In this document: one piece after another, positions 44,135 to 53,755 of the stretch
Numbering within the stretch: the stretch's first letter is position 1
How the letters are laid out: each line of letters opens with the position of its first letter
Assembly (NCBI GenBank): GCA_965203865.1
Contig: OZ241916.1
Span: 310,001 to 374,000, forward strand
Length of the DNA: 64,000 nt
Direction: 5' to 3'
Source of the DNA: G965200765 sp965203865
GTDB taxonomy: Bacteria; Pseudomonadota; Gammaproteobacteria; Arenicellales; JAJDZL01
Position numbers and translations under genes: made by a program
Notes under the pieces: model-generated
The model's database searches: none
Told to the model about the DNA's origin: nothing
What the model saw: the letters and a program-made list of their open reading frames with translations, nothing else

Positions 44135-47118
44135 CGTTACCAAACCGACTTCCGGAAGGCGGACGAATTGACAGGTCAAAGCAAGTTGCATTTCGATTTG
44201 ACGGAAAGGAGTACCTGGGCTACAAGGGCGATACCGTAGCCTCCGCTTTGCTGGCAAACAATGTTAAGCAAGTAGCGAGAAGCTTCAAGTACCATCGTCC
44301 TCGGGGAATAATTGGTTCAGGTGCGGAAGAACCGAATGCTTTGCTGCAGGTCGGTACAGGTGCCTATACAACTCCGAATCTCCGGGCAACGCAAACTGAA
44401 GTCTATGAAGGACTGGAAGTATTCAGCGTGAATTGCTGGCCAGGGCCAAAGCGTGATGCCTTTTCTGTTCTTGGCTGGTTTGCAGCATTGCTGCCGGCAG
44501 GCTTTTACTACAAGACTTTCATGTATCCAAAAAAGTTTTGGTCTTTGTATGAGCGGTTTATCAGAAAAGCAGCAGGTTTTGGTACTGCCGGGGACCTGCC
44601 CGATCCGGACCGCTATGAAAAAGTCAATGCGTGGTGCGATGTTTTGGTGGTTGGAGGCGGTCCGGCAGGATTGGCTGCCGCACTCGCTGCTGCAAAGTCC
44701 GGCGCGAGAGTAATACTTGCCGATGAGCAGTCCGAGTTTGGCGGCGGCTTGCTTCGTACAAAGTCCGAAGCTCAAAATTCATGGCTTTCCAACGCGCTTG
44801 AAGAACTAAAGAAATTTTCGGATGTACGAATGTTGCCGCGATGCACAGTAACCGGATACTACGATTACAACTTTCTTGTAATGAATGAGCGCCTGACAGA
44901 CCATTTGGCTGAAAAACCGGACAATCAGGCACGCGAGAGAGTTTGGAGAGTGCGTGCGTGCGAAGTTGTTTTGGCAACGGGTGCAATTGAACGGCCGCTT
45001 GTATTCGGTAGCAATGATCTGCCGGGCGTTATGCTTGCATCGGCAGTTTCTGTCTACTTGAATCGCTATGCGGTTCGGCCCGGCAAGAAGGCAGTTGTAT
45101 TTACCAACAACGATTCAGTGTATCAGGTTGCGGTTGATATGGTTGATGCAGGCATTGAAATCGTTGCGATAGTGGATGTGCGTAGCGAAATAAGCAGATC
45201 GCAGGCAGAAAGCTTGCGTCAAAGAGGAGTTCCAGTCATTCTCGGCAGTGCCGTCGCGGAAGCAACGGGCACCAAGCAAGTGAAGGGAGTTCGTGTGCGC
45301 CAGCTAGCAAGTGACAGAGGAGGGCAGCAAAAACTGCGGTGCGATCTTCTGGTGATGTCCGGGGGATGGAGTCCGACCATTCATTTGCACTCTCAGTCGG
45401 GTGGCAAGAATAAGTTTAATGCAGAACTGGCATGCATGGTTCCAGTAGAGTCAGTGCAAAATGAACGTTCTGCCGGTGCGGCGAATGCTCGATTTGAACT
45501 GGATGAAGCGATACGGGAAGGATACAAGGCGGGTGCAGATGCGGCTGGAAAATCCGGTAAAATTCAATGCGACATTTCTGAATTTGAAACTGTCTCGGCG
45601 GAAACTGTTAGCGAGACACCTGTAAGTCCTCTCTGGGCTGTCCAGTTCTCAAAACCCGGGGTCAAATGCTTTGTTGACTATCAAAATGACACTACAGCAG
45701 CGGATATTCTTCTTGCTGTACGCGAAGGATATCGTTCGGTAGAACATCTGAAGCGATATACCGCACTGGGATTTGGTACCGACCAGGGCAAGCTTGGCAA
45801 TATCAACGGAATGGGAATATTGTCGCAGGCATTGCATCAAGACCCGAATATTGTCGGTACGACAACGTTTCGACCTATGTACACACCGGTAACTTTCGGT
45901 GCTTTGGCAGGCATGGAAATTGGCGAGGAGCTGTACGATCCGGTTCGCAAGACATCCATGCATGAATGGCATGTAAAAAATGGTGCCGAATTTGAAAACG
46001 TAGGACAGTGGAAGCGTCCCTGGTTCTATCCCGGAAGCAACGAAAGCATGCAGCAGACTGTCAATCGGGAATGTATTGCTGTGCGAAGTGCAGTTGGAGT
46101 TCTGGATGCGTCGACCTTGGGCAAAATTGAAGTTTACGGCCCGGATGCAACAGAGTTTTTGAATCGAATCTATACGAATTCTTGGGATAGTCTGCAAATT
46201 GGCTCATGCAGATATGGATTGATGCTCGGCGAAGACGGGATGGTCATGGACGACGGCGTATCCGCCAAGCTTGCCGATGATCACTATTACATGACGACAA
46301 CAACAGGAGGTGCGGCCCATGTTTTATCCTGGATGGAGCAATGGCAGCAAACAGAGTGGCCAGAGCTCAAGGTTTATTTCACCTCGGTTACCGATCATTG
46401 GGCGGTCGTTTCAATTGCCGGCCCTTCGTCTCGAGAGCTGTTGAATCAGGTTGTGGATAACCTTGATACGAACAATGAAGCGTTTTCGTTCATGACTTTT
46501 CGGGAAGCGACTTGTGCAGGAGTGCCTGCACGGATTTTTCGCGTAAGCTTTAGCGGAGAACTGTCGTATGAAATCAACGTTCCTGCAAACTACGGTGCAT
46601 ATGTTTGGGAAGAGGTGTTTCGCGCGGGCCAAGAATTTGGTATTACTCCGTATGGAACAGAAGCGATGCATGTTTTAAGAGCAGAAAAGGGCTACATTAT
46701 TGTTGGACAGGATACAGATGGGTCGATGACACCAGTCGACCTGGGAATGAACTGGATTGTTTCCAAGAAAAAAGATTTTATCGGAAAGCGTTCCTTGTAT
46801 CGTTCGGATTGTGTTCGGGAAGACCGTAAGCAACTTGTCGGACTGGAAACTGAAAATCCGAATACAGTACTGCCGGAAGGGGCGCAGCTGGTCGAAACTT
46901 CGAATAGCCGGCAATATCCAATTCCAATGATTGGACATGTTACATCCAGTTATTGGAGTGAAGCCCTGGGGCGCTCAATCGCGCTTGCAGTGGTAAAAGG
47001 AGGCTTGTCCAGAATGGGTACCAGAATATTTTCAAGGACCATGTCCGATGAAGTGATTCCGGCAGTGGTTCGAAGTCCGGTTTTTTATGACCCTGAGGGG
47101 AGAAGACAAAATGTATGA
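44131..47118 (+). CDS. soxA: Sarcosine oxidase alpha subunit
   Basis: 995 residues, full length. An N-terminal ferredoxin-like region (VAFRFDGKEYLGYKGDTVAS, then RSFKYHRPRGIIG) precedes an NAD-binding domain with VVGGGPAGLAAALAAAKSG (about residue 172). The C-terminal ~400 residues are a GcvT-like folate-binding domain (YGPDATEFLNRIYTN, then GTEAMHVLRAEKGYI), which transfers the methylene group to THF. The GTG start overlaps soxD and the end overlaps soxG by 8 bases, so the four subunits are translationally coupled. Confidence 0.96.
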   Translation: MTLPNRLPEGGRIDRSKQVAFRFDGKEYLGYKGDTVASALLANNVKQVARSFKYHRPRGIIGSGAEEPNALLQVGTGAYTTPNLRATQTEVYEGLEVFSVNCWPGPKRDAFSVLGWFAALLPAGFYYKTFMYPKKFWSLYERFIRKAAGFGTAGDLPDPDRYEKVNAWCDVLVVGGGPAGLAAALAAAKSGARVILADEQSEFGGGLLRTKSEAQNSWLSNALEELKKFSDVRMLPRCTVTGYYDYNFLVMNERLTDHLAEKPDNQARERVWRVRACEVVLATGAIERPLVFGSNDLPGVMLASAVSVYLNRYAVRPGKKAVVFTNNDSVYQVAVDMVDAGIEIVAIVDVRSEISRSQAESLRQRGVPVILGSAVAEATGTKQVKGVRVRQLASDRGGQQKLRCDLLVMSGGWSPTIHLHSQSGGKNKFNAELACMVPVESVQNERSAGAANARFELDEAIREGYKAGADAAGKSGKIQCDISEFETVSAETVSETPVSPLWAVQFSKPGVKCFVDYQNDTTAADILLAVREGYRSVEHLKRYTALGFGTDQGKLGNINGMGILSQALHQDPNIVGTTTFRPMYTPVTFGALAGMEIGEELYDPVRKTSMHEWHVKNGAEFENVGQWKRPWFYPGSNESMQQTVNRECIAVRSAVGVLDASTLGKIEVYGPDATEFLNRIYTNSWDSLQIGSCRYGLMLGEDGMVMDDGVSAKLADDHYYMTTTTGGAAHVLSWMEQWQQTEWPELKVYFTSVTDHWAVVSIAGPSSRELLNQVVDNLDTNNEAFSFMTFREATCAGVPARIFRVSFSGELSYEINVPANYGAYVWEEVFRAGQEFGITPYGTEAMHVLRAEKGYIIVGQDTDGSMTPVDLGMNWIVSKKKDFIGKRSLYRSDCVREDRKQLVGLETENPNTVLPEGAQLVETSNSRQYPIPMIGHVTSSYWSEALGRSIALAVVKGGLSRMGTRIFSRTMSDEVIPAVVRSPVFYDPEGRRQNV

Positions 47119-47707
47119 GGCAACTCGCCGAAACTCACCTTTGGTCGGAATTGAAGCCGAAGAAGCGCCAACGTTGAAGTTGCACGATGTCTTGTTGCAA
47201 GAGCAACCGTTCATGGGCTATTTGAATTTGCGATTTCAGCCCGAAAATGCAGAATTGGCAACCCGACTTGGCGAACTGCTGGATATTCAAATTCCATTCG
47301 GCGCGAATACATTTTCTGCCAATGAAACCAGAGCTTGTGTCTGGCTTGGACCGGACGAGTGGCTAATAGTTGTATCTGAAACTGAACTTGAAAAGATTGA
47401 CAATTCCATCAATGAATTGATTGCGAGTGAATTTGCAACTTTGACAGACCAGTCCAGTGCAATGACAATGTTCAAAATTACAGGGAGTGGAGCAGTCGAA
47501 TTGCTTGGCAGGGGAATTGTGTTCGATCTTCACCCGAGTGAATTTCCCCCTGGACACAGTACACAAACTGTTATAGCCAAGTCTCCTGCAACAATACTCA
47601 ACCGCAGCAACGAAAGCACATGCTTTGAACTTTTGGTGAGAAGGAGCTTTGCAGACTATCTCTGGAAATGGTTTGCCAAAGCAAGCAGCGAAGCTACTTT
47701 CATTTGA
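47111..47707 (+). CDS. soxG: Sarcosine oxidase gamma subunit
   Basis: 198 residues from the ATG at 47111 inside the end of soxA. The typical gamma-subunit motif is CVWLGPDEWLIV, with DQSSAMTMFKITGSGAVELL and LVRRSFADYLWKWF downstream. It is the last gene of the sarcosine oxidase operon. Its stop lies 3 bases from the stop of the convergent metF gene. Confidence 0.92.
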   Translation: MYEATRRNSPLVGIEAEEAPTLKLHDVLLQEQPFMGYLNLRFQPENAELATRLGELLDIQIPFGANTFSANETRACVWLGPDEWLIVVSETELEKIDNSINELIASEFATLTDQSSAMTMFKITGSGAVELLGRGIVFDLHPSEFPPGHSTQTVIAKSPATILNRSNESTCFELLVRRSFADYLWKWFAKASSEATFI

Positions 47708-47710
47708 ATG

Positions 47711-48589
47711 TCAGTGCGCCCGGTCAAGAATGGCCGGAATCTTGTCTTCCCAGCCAATGGCCATCAAGTGCAAGCCACTTGCCGCATCACCCAATCCGCG
47801 AATGATGTCTGCAGAGATAGTAATGCTGGCATCTGCAATGCGGTCGGTGTCGCCGTTGCATTCCGCGATTTGACGAATAAAGTGATCCGGCACTGAAACA
47901 CCGGGAACTCTGTCATTCATGTAATTCGCCATTTTGACAGATTTTATCGGGATAATTCCGGCAAGTATTGGAGTGCCAATTTCGCCAATTTTGGTTTTGA
48001 ATTCGCAAAAGGCTTCTACATCAAAAACCGCCTGGGTCTGTAAAAATGAAGCACCGGCTTCAATTTTTCTGTGCATATTTTCAATCTCGGCATCAATTTG
48101 TGTCGCACCGGGGTTGACCACCGCGCCAATACAGAAACTTGGAGTACCGTTTAGCTCATTTCCATTGTAGTCTGTTCCTGACCGCAACGCATTCGCAGCA
48201 TCGAGCAGTTGCGAGGCAAACAAGTCAAATACAGGCTTGGCATCTGGATGGTCGCCGTTCTTGGGAGGGTCGCCGCCCATGAATACCAGATTTGGCACTC
48301 CAAGCGCAGCGGCTCCGAGCATACCTGACTGAAGTGCGATGCGATTCTTGTCGCGGGATGTCATTTGAACGATTGGTTCAATTCCGCGGTCAAGCAGCAA
48401 ATGCGCGACGGCAACAGGGTCCATGGCCATTCTTGCGGCGTGAGAATCTGTCAAGTTGAAAGCATGAACACGGTTCTTTAGAGATTCTGCAGTATCAAAC
48501 AGTTTGGAGAGATTTGTACCCTTTGGAGGGGTCAATTCGCAAGTTACAATAAATTCGCCTGCATCAATGAATTGCTTTAGTTTTGACAT
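47711..48589 (-). CDS. metF: Methylenetetrahydrofolate reductase
   Basis: 292 residues of the MetF family, which reduces 5,10-methylene-THF to 5-methyl-THF with FAD. Conserved parts: FIVTCELTPPKGTNL, where the Glu is catalytic, HAFNLTDSHAARMAM, VQMTSRDKNRIALQS, LGVPNLVFMGGDPP and the C-terminal GIIPIKSVKMANYM. It is convergent with soxG. Methylene-THF is the product of sarcosine oxidation, so the two neighbours act on the same one-carbon pool. It may be one of several MetF paralogues. Confidence 0.88.
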   Translation of the reverse strand: MSKLKQFIDAGEFIVTCELTPPKGTNLSKLFDTAESLKNRVHAFNLTDSHAARMAMDPVAVAHLLLDRGIEPIVQMTSRDKNRIALQSGMLGAAALGVPNLVFMGGDPPKNGDHPDAKPVFDLFASQLLDAANALRSGTDYNGNELNGTPSFCIGAVVNPGATQIDAEIENMHRKIEAGASFLQTQAVFDVEAFCEFKTKIGEIGTPILAGIIPIKSVKMANYMNDRVPGVSVPDHFIRQIAECNGDTDRIADASITISADIIRGLGDAASGLHLMAIGWEDKIPAILDRAH

Positions 48590-48669
48590 GGTAAAGCTCG
48601 TGTTTAACTATTCCAATTATGTAAAAGGAATAATTTAAGCGGAATCAAGGAGCTTTGCAATATGTATAG

Positions 48670-49134
48670 CTACTTTTTCCGCGGCCTTCGCTTGACTTCA
48701 ACATTCAGCATTGGCGGTTCGGCCAGTGCGGGAATTTCCACCACCTTGATCAGTTTATAAAGCAAGCTGGCTTCATCTTTCAGCATACCCCTCAGCCGAT
48801 ACAGCAAATGCCATGTAGTTTTGTAGGGTAGCCCGAGAAGCTTGCTGAAGTCATTGATGATGATTTGCTCAGGCAAGGTCATAATCAGATAAGTAGCAAG
48901 AAACCAGGTTTTTAGCGGTATATGGCTTCTCTCTAGTTGTGTCCCCAATGTCACAGTAAACTGACCGTAACACTCCAGGCAATTCAAGACCCGCGGACGG
49001 GTTCTAATACGGCCAGCCCGGTCAAATGCACCACAGCGTGTACATATAGGCCCTTCTGGCCAGCGGATTTGTTCAAGTACTTTGATACAGGCTTGCTCGC
49101 TATTGTAGCGACGTTTAAATTGCTTTAAATTCAT
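48670..49134 (-). CDS. IS1595-type transposase N-terminal domain, orphan or remnant
   Basis: 154 residues. The first 65 form the transposase zinc ribbon of IS1595/ISXO2 elements (CTRCGAFDRAG, then LNCLECYGQFTVTLGT; two CxxC pairs). A helix-turn-helix-like part follows (DFSKLLGLPYKTTWHLLYRL). Full-length members (~300 residues) continue into a DDE domain that opens with an acidic DExYVGG motif. Here it is replaced by VVEIPALAEPPMLNVEVKRR and a basic end, so the catalytic domain is gone. It is either a decayed IS or a DNA-binding protein derived from one. Confidence 0.65.
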   Translation of the reverse strand: MNLKQFKRRYNSEQACIKVLEQIRWPEGPICTRCGAFDRAGRIRTRPRVLNCLECYGQFTVTLGTQLERSHIPLKTWFLATYLIMTLPEQIIINDFSKLLGLPYKTTWHLLYRLRGMLKDEASLLYKLIKVVEIPALAEPPMLNVEVKRRPRKK

Positions 49135-49421
49135 AATGCGATATCCACTGGAAAATTAACAAAACCAACTTGTGTCAACATGCAAAGCTGGGACCAATTG
49201 TATTCAAATAAAATCTTATTTTAAAGATTAGTGAGTGAAATATCAAAATCAATAAGTGAGTATAAAATTTCTTGGAATAAATATTACCTTGGGTATTGTA
49301 GTGTATTTGGTGATTTCCAAACATAGCTTTGTTTGAATTTAGATGGGATTCCTATTTACAATGCTGAAATAATCCGATAAGGTGCAAATAACTTGCTGTG
49401 TAAACAAAGCTGACTTGAAGG

Positions 49422-50183
49422 ATGGCCTATAGCAAACATTTGGTAGCCGGACTTGAATGGATGTGGGGAGAAGGATTTCTGTCCCCCGGCGGTATAAATG
49501 AAGTTGAATTAATCGTCCAGAATGTGGACTTGTCAAACAAGCGCGTATTGGATATTGGTTGTGGCATTGGGGGAATTGACCGGCTTTTGATTACTCATTT
49601 CAATGCTGCGCATGTGACGGGAATAGATGTTGAACCCGAGTTGGTTGAAAGGGCAAGAGCAGATGCTCAGGCAGCTGGTCTCAAGGAAAGAATTGAAATA
49701 ATGCTGTCTACCGAAGGAGTGCTGGAGTTCGGCAACGAGTCTTTTGACATTGTGTTTTCGAAAGACTCGATTATCCATATAAAGAACAAGCAGCTGATAT
49801 TTGATGAAATACTTCGCGTGTTGAGATGCGGGGGCGTTCTGGCTGGCAGCGACTGGCTGGGGAGCAATACCACGGACACTTCCCCTCTGGTTCGTGAATG
49901 GCTTGAAATATCCGGTCTGGATTTTCAGTTTATAACCGCGTCAAAGCTCAGGACCTGTATGGAGTCGGCAGGTTTCAAATCTATACGATTGCGCGACCGG
50001 AACGAGTGGTACAAACAGGCTGTTCGGGATGAAATTGAAAAAGTTTCCGGTGAAAACAGGCGTGCGTTTGTTAAAATTGTTGGAGAAGAGCGGGCTGCAG
50101 ATCGACTGAGGAGTTCTTCCGCCAAATTGAAAGTGGTAGATGCGGGCGAACTAAGGCCAACCCATTTTTTCGCAAAAAAATGA
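49422..50183 (+). CDS. SAM-dependent methyltransferase, phosphoethanolamine N-methyltransferase-like
   Basis: 253 residues. AdoMet motif I is VLDIGCGIGGID (about residue 43), the acidic motif VTGIDVEPELVERA, and motif II FDIVFSKDSIIHIKNK. The N-terminal GEGFLSPGG and the SKDSIIHI region resemble the catalytic domains of phosphoethanolamine N-methyltransferases, whose product leads to choline, betaine and finally sarcosine. That substrate link to the nearby sarcosine operon is inference. It is a single-domain enzyme with no operon partner immediately upstream. Confidence 0.65.
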   Translation: MAYSKHLVAGLEWMWGEGFLSPGGINEVELIVQNVDLSNKRVLDIGCGIGGIDRLLITHFNAAHVTGIDVEPELVERARADAQAAGLKERIEIMLSTEGVLEFGNESFDIVFSKDSIIHIKNKQLIFDEILRVLRCGGVLAGSDWLGSNTTDTSPLVREWLEISGLDFQFITASKLRTCMESAGFKSIRLRDRNEWYKQAVRDEIEKVSGENRRAFVKIVGEERAADRLRSSSAKLKVVDAGELRPTHFFAKK

Positions 50184-50328
50184 GAAAGTTTAACTTGCTA
50201 CTTGCTAAAAATTAATTTTTGGTTTAGTCTTTTAGGGTTGACAGTCGTTTCTGTGCATCTAGGGGAGTTGATTCGATGGCTCTCCATTTTATTGTACCCA
50301 AGTTTTTGCCGGTGTTGATATTCTTGCC

Positions 50329-51291
50329 ATGCGTATTTTGTTTGCGGATAAATTTCCATCTGACCAATTGGAAAGACTCAGTTCACTTGGATATGAACCT
50401 GAATACAGGCCTGACTTGGCCAGTGAATCATTGCCCTCTGAAATAGGTGCGTTTGATGTACTTGTAGTACGTAGCACTAAAGTAAGCAAAGACACGATTA
50501 GAGCAGGAGGGCAGCTAAAGCTTATTGTTCGCGCCGGTGCGGGGACCAATACCATTGACAAGGAGTATGCAGTGGAAAGAAAAATTCCTGTATGCAACAT
50601 ACCGGGAAAGAATGCAATTTCTGTTGCAGAACTTGTATTTGGGCTTCTGCTTGCGGTCGACCGTAAAATTCCGGACAACGTAAGGGAACTTAGAGAAGGA
50701 ACTTGGAACAAGGCCACTTATTCGCAAGCTGAAGGAGTCTATGGAAAATCAATCGGCATAGTCGGCGTCGGTGCCATTGGAATAGAAGTGGCGGTGCGCG
50801 CTTGTGCGTTTGGACTGCAAATCCATATGATTGAAAAAAGCGGACGACCACCTGAGGTTGAGCAAAGAATAGCGTCACTGGATGTGGTGCAAGTCAAGGA
50901 CTTGGACGAGATGGCATCCCGGTGCGATGTAATTACATTTCATGTCCCGGCGGTGCCTGGTACCCGGCATTTGGTCAATGCAAGGTTGCTAAGTCTGATG
51001 AAAGACGGGGCGATTGTCATAAACACCTCCCGCGGCGATGTAGTGGACGAATCTGCACTGGTGCAAGCCATGGACTCAAAAGGAATTCGCGCAGGGCTGG
51101 ACGTTTATGAAAATGAACCTGGAAATTTGCAAGGGAAATTTGATTCAGTTCTTGCAAAGCATCCCAATGTCTATGGGACCCATCATATCGGTGCATCTAC
51201 GTCTCAGGCGCAAGATGCAGTTGCGGATGGGGTCACACATGTTATCGAGGCATTCAAGAACGGAAAGTTATTGAATTGTGTAAATCTGTAA
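50329..51291 (+). CDS. serA: D-3-phosphoglycerate dehydrogenase (short form)
   Basis: 320 residues of the D-isomer hydroxyacid dehydrogenase family. The substrate loop VRAGAGTNTIDKEYA comes before the NAD motif IGIVGVGAIGIEVAV; NTSRGDVVDESAL, DVYENEP and the catalytic His in GTHHIGAS follow. It has no C-terminal ACT domain, so it is the short, probably serine-insensitive type. serC follows 20 bases later, which fixes the function as the first step of serine synthesis. Confidence 0.88.
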   Translation: MRILFADKFPSDQLERLSSLGYEPEYRPDLASESLPSEIGAFDVLVVRSTKVSKDTIRAGGQLKLIVRAGAGTNTIDKEYAVERKIPVCNIPGKNAISVAELVFGLLLAVDRKIPDNVRELREGTWNKATYSQAEGVYGKSIGIVGVGAIGIEVAVRACAFGLQIHMIEKSGRPPEVEQRIASLDVVQVKDLDEMASRCDVITFHVPAVPGTRHLVNARLLSLMKDGAIVINTSRGDVVDESALVQAMDSKGIRAGLDVYENEPGNLQGKFDSVLAKHPNVYGTHHIGASTSQAQDAVADGVTHVIEAFKNGKLLNCVNL

Positions 51292-51311
51292 GTTAATTTT
51301 GAGGTAAGTCT

Positions 51312-52397
51312 ATGTCAAACCGAAAGTATAATTTTTGTCCCGGCCCTTGCACTTTGCCACTTGAGGTGCTTGAAGAAACCAAGTCCGAACTGGTTGACTA
51401 CCATGGGTCAGGAATGTCCTTGATTGAAACTAGCCACCGTAGCGATACATTTGCAGATGTGCACACCCAGGCAATATCTCTCGCCCGGGAACTCATTTCC
51501 ATTCCCGACGACTTTGCAGTATGCTTTATTCAGGGAGGAGCAACGCTGCAGTTTGCAATGACAGCAATGAACTTGCTGAATTCTTCAAACAAAGGTGGTT
51601 ATATCAACTCTGGGCATTGGGCCAAATTGGCCATAGATGACGCGTCTGTATACGGGGAGGTCTACAAGGCTTGGGACGGAACATCTGCAAATTATTCAAA
51701 ACTTCCGGGTAATGACGATATTGAAATTCAGCCTGGTACGCGCTACCTTCATATTACTACCAATGAAACCATCGGCGGCGTGCAATTTCCGGAGTTTCCC
51801 AATGTAGATGCTCCCTTGATTGCAGACATGTCGTCCGATTATTTTTCTCGTATGGTTCCATGGGACCGGGTTGACATTGTTTACGGCGGGGTGCAGAAAA
51901 ATCTTGGGCCGTCCGGAATGGCCATGGTAATCATTCGAAAATCAATCGCTGACGAAATATCAAAAAAACTTCCAACATACCTTGATTACCGTGTACACAT
52001 CTCTGGCAATTCTCTCTACAATACCCCTCCTGTGTTTTCAATTTATGTAACTGGAAAGGTGCTGAAGTGGCTCAAAGCCAACGGCGGTGTTGAAAAAATG
52101 GCGGAAGTTGCAACGGAGAAATCCCAAGTACTATACAGGGCACTGGATAGCAGCGACGGATTCTACAGCAGTCCGGTTGATGTTTCGTATCGTTCCAAAA
52201 TGAATGTTGTATTTCTGCTGCCCAACCAGGAATTGGAGTCCAAATTTCTTGTTGAAGCACAACAGGAAGGATTGGAAAATTTGGCTGGGCATCGAAGCGT
52301 AGGTGGTATACGAGCCAGCATTTATAATGCAATGCCGTTTGAGGGGGTTGAAACCCTTGTCAGTTTTATGGACGAATTCAGGGCGGCAAACACTTGA
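51312..52397 (+). CDS. serC: Phosphoserine aminotransferase
   Basis: 361 residues of normal length. Family motifs: NFCPGPCTLPLEVLEE, HGSGMSLIETSHRS, CFIQGGATLQFAMTAMNLL, and the PLP-lysine region VYGGVQKNLGPSGMAMVIIR. GHRSVGGIRASIYNAMPFEG closes the fold. It converts 3-phosphohydroxypyruvate to phosphoserine and is co-transcribed with serA (20-base gap) and the DUF1015 gene (39-base gap). Confidence 0.95.
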   Translation: MSNRKYNFCPGPCTLPLEVLEETKSELVDYHGSGMSLIETSHRSDTFADVHTQAISLARELISIPDDFAVCFIQGGATLQFAMTAMNLLNSSNKGGYINSGHWAKLAIDDASVYGEVYKAWDGTSANYSKLPGNDDIEIQPGTRYLHITTNETIGGVQFPEFPNVDAPLIADMSSDYFSRMVPWDRVDIVYGGVQKNLGPSGMAMVIIRKSIADEISKKLPTYLDYRVHISGNSLYNTPPVFSIYVTGKVLKWLKANGGVEKMAEVATEKSQVLYRALDSSDGFYSSPVDVSYRSKMNVVFLLPNQELESKFLVEAQQEGLENLAGHRSVGGIRASIYNAMPFEGVETLVSFMDEFRAANT

Positions 52398-52436
52398 TTC
52401 GTGGATTAAAGTAGCCCAAGCCAGGGGAGAATCCAG

Positions 52437-53684
52437 TTGCCGAGATTGATCAAATTCAACGGCTATCTGGTTGAACCGCGTCACGCGTCGTCTGTTGTTA
52501 CCCCGGCCTATGATGCAATGCTCCCTGCTGAGCGACGAGGTTTCGCAGAAGAAAATCCCGACAACTATGTTAACGTCATGCGAACTTTGGAAGAGTTTGC
52601 CGAGCATGAGAAACCTTCGCTTGACGATATTCTTCACCACAACCAGTCTTGTTTGAACAAGCTTTTCGAGAAGGGGGTTTTTAATGAAACTCGTTCTCCC
52701 GGCTACTTCATTTATCGTCTTCGGGTTGACAGCCACGAGCAGGTTGGCCTGGTAGCAAATATTCCGCTTGAAGACTATACGACGGGCCGGTTGAAAAAGC
52801 ATGAGCACACCCAAGTGGAAAAGGAGAGCATGCTGACTCACTACAATGAGGTTGTGGGAGTAACTTCAAGTCCGGTCTGCGTCGCATATCCTCCAAGCGA
52901 TAGTATTAATGCCATGCTGCAAGAAGCGATGTCGCACCCGCCATACCTTCACTTTTCGATTTGGGACGATGTTGAACAAACGGTGTGGCAAATATTTGAC
53001 GATTCGACCGAAATGCAGCTTGAAGAAGAGTTTGCACAAATTGAATCGACCTATCTCACCGACGGGCATCATCGTTGCGCATCCAGTGCCGCCTATTCCG
53101 AATTGAAAATACAACAAGCAGGTCACTCAGACCCGAATGCGAGCCACAACCAGTTGTTTGTTGCGCTGTTTCCCGAAAACCAGCTTCGAATTCTTCCTTA
53201 CTATCGCAATATACGTGATTTGAACGGAATGGCTGTGGCAGAATTAATTCGTGCGATAGAAGCCCTCGGAATAACGGTACTCAAGAAGGAAGGGGACTGC
53301 TCTTCTGATTGGCTTCCCAGTCAGCCAAGAGAAATTCTGATGATGACAGGCGACGCGGGATACGCATTAAAAATTCCGGAATCCATGATTCCAGACGACC
53401 CTTCGGGTTCGCTGGATATTTCAGTTTTGCACGAAAAACTTATCGGGCCAGTACTGGGAGTTCATGACCCCCGAACTGACGAGCGGATCAAATTTACGCC
53501 TGGTGTTGCAGGTATAGACGGATTGGTTGAATCTTTCAGGCAGGGTTGGGGGCTTGGCTTCGCGTGCTTCCACACAACTATGGAAGAGTTGATGCGCGTT
53601 GCGGATGCGGGACAGGTTATGCCTCCCAAATCAACCTGGTTCGACCCCAAACTTCGTGCCGGAATATTTTTACGCAAAGTATAA
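52437..53684 (+). CDS. DUF1015-family protein of the serine cluster
   Basis: 415 residues starting at a TTG with an AGGGGAGA ribosome site. This is the DUF1015 family (motifs VVTPAYDAM, NPDNYVNVMR, EDYTTGRLKKHEHTQ and LTDGHHRCASSAAYS). DUF1015 genes are often next to serA and serC, as here, which suggests a role in serine metabolism; the biochemistry is not established to my knowledge. The last ~90 coding bases and the 70 bases after the stop are duplicated at 55537-55697. Confidence 0.85.
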   Translation: MPRLIKFNGYLVEPRHASSVVTPAYDAMLPAERRGFAEENPDNYVNVMRTLEEFAEHEKPSLDDILHHNQSCLNKLFEKGVFNETRSPGYFIYRLRVDSHEQVGLVANIPLEDYTTGRLKKHEHTQVEKESMLTHYNEVVGVTSSPVCVAYPPSDSINAMLQEAMSHPPYLHFSIWDDVEQTVWQIFDDSTEMQLEEEFAQIESTYLTDGHHRCASSAAYSELKIQQAGHSDPNASHNQLFVALFPENQLRILPYYRNIRDLNGMAVAELIRAIEALGITVLKKEGDCSSDWLPSQPREILMMTGDAGYALKIPESMIPDDPSGSLDISVLHEKLIGPVLGVHDPRTDERIKFTPGVAGIDGLVESFRQGWGLGFACFHTTMEELMRVADAGQVMPPKSTWFDPKLRAGIFLRKV

Positions 53685-53755
53685 GGATTGCGTGCACTTG
53701 TTGTTGAATTCAGTGTGCTTGGTTTTATCGTATTCTGAAACTCAAAAAGTTACTC
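53594..53755. repeat. Repeat A, original copy (end of the DUF1015 gene)
   Basis: The DUF1015 gene end and its downstream bases recur at 55537-55697 (offset about 1943) with small substitutions and one indel. The two copies bracket the DUF4143 ATPase gene. Confidence 0.85.
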
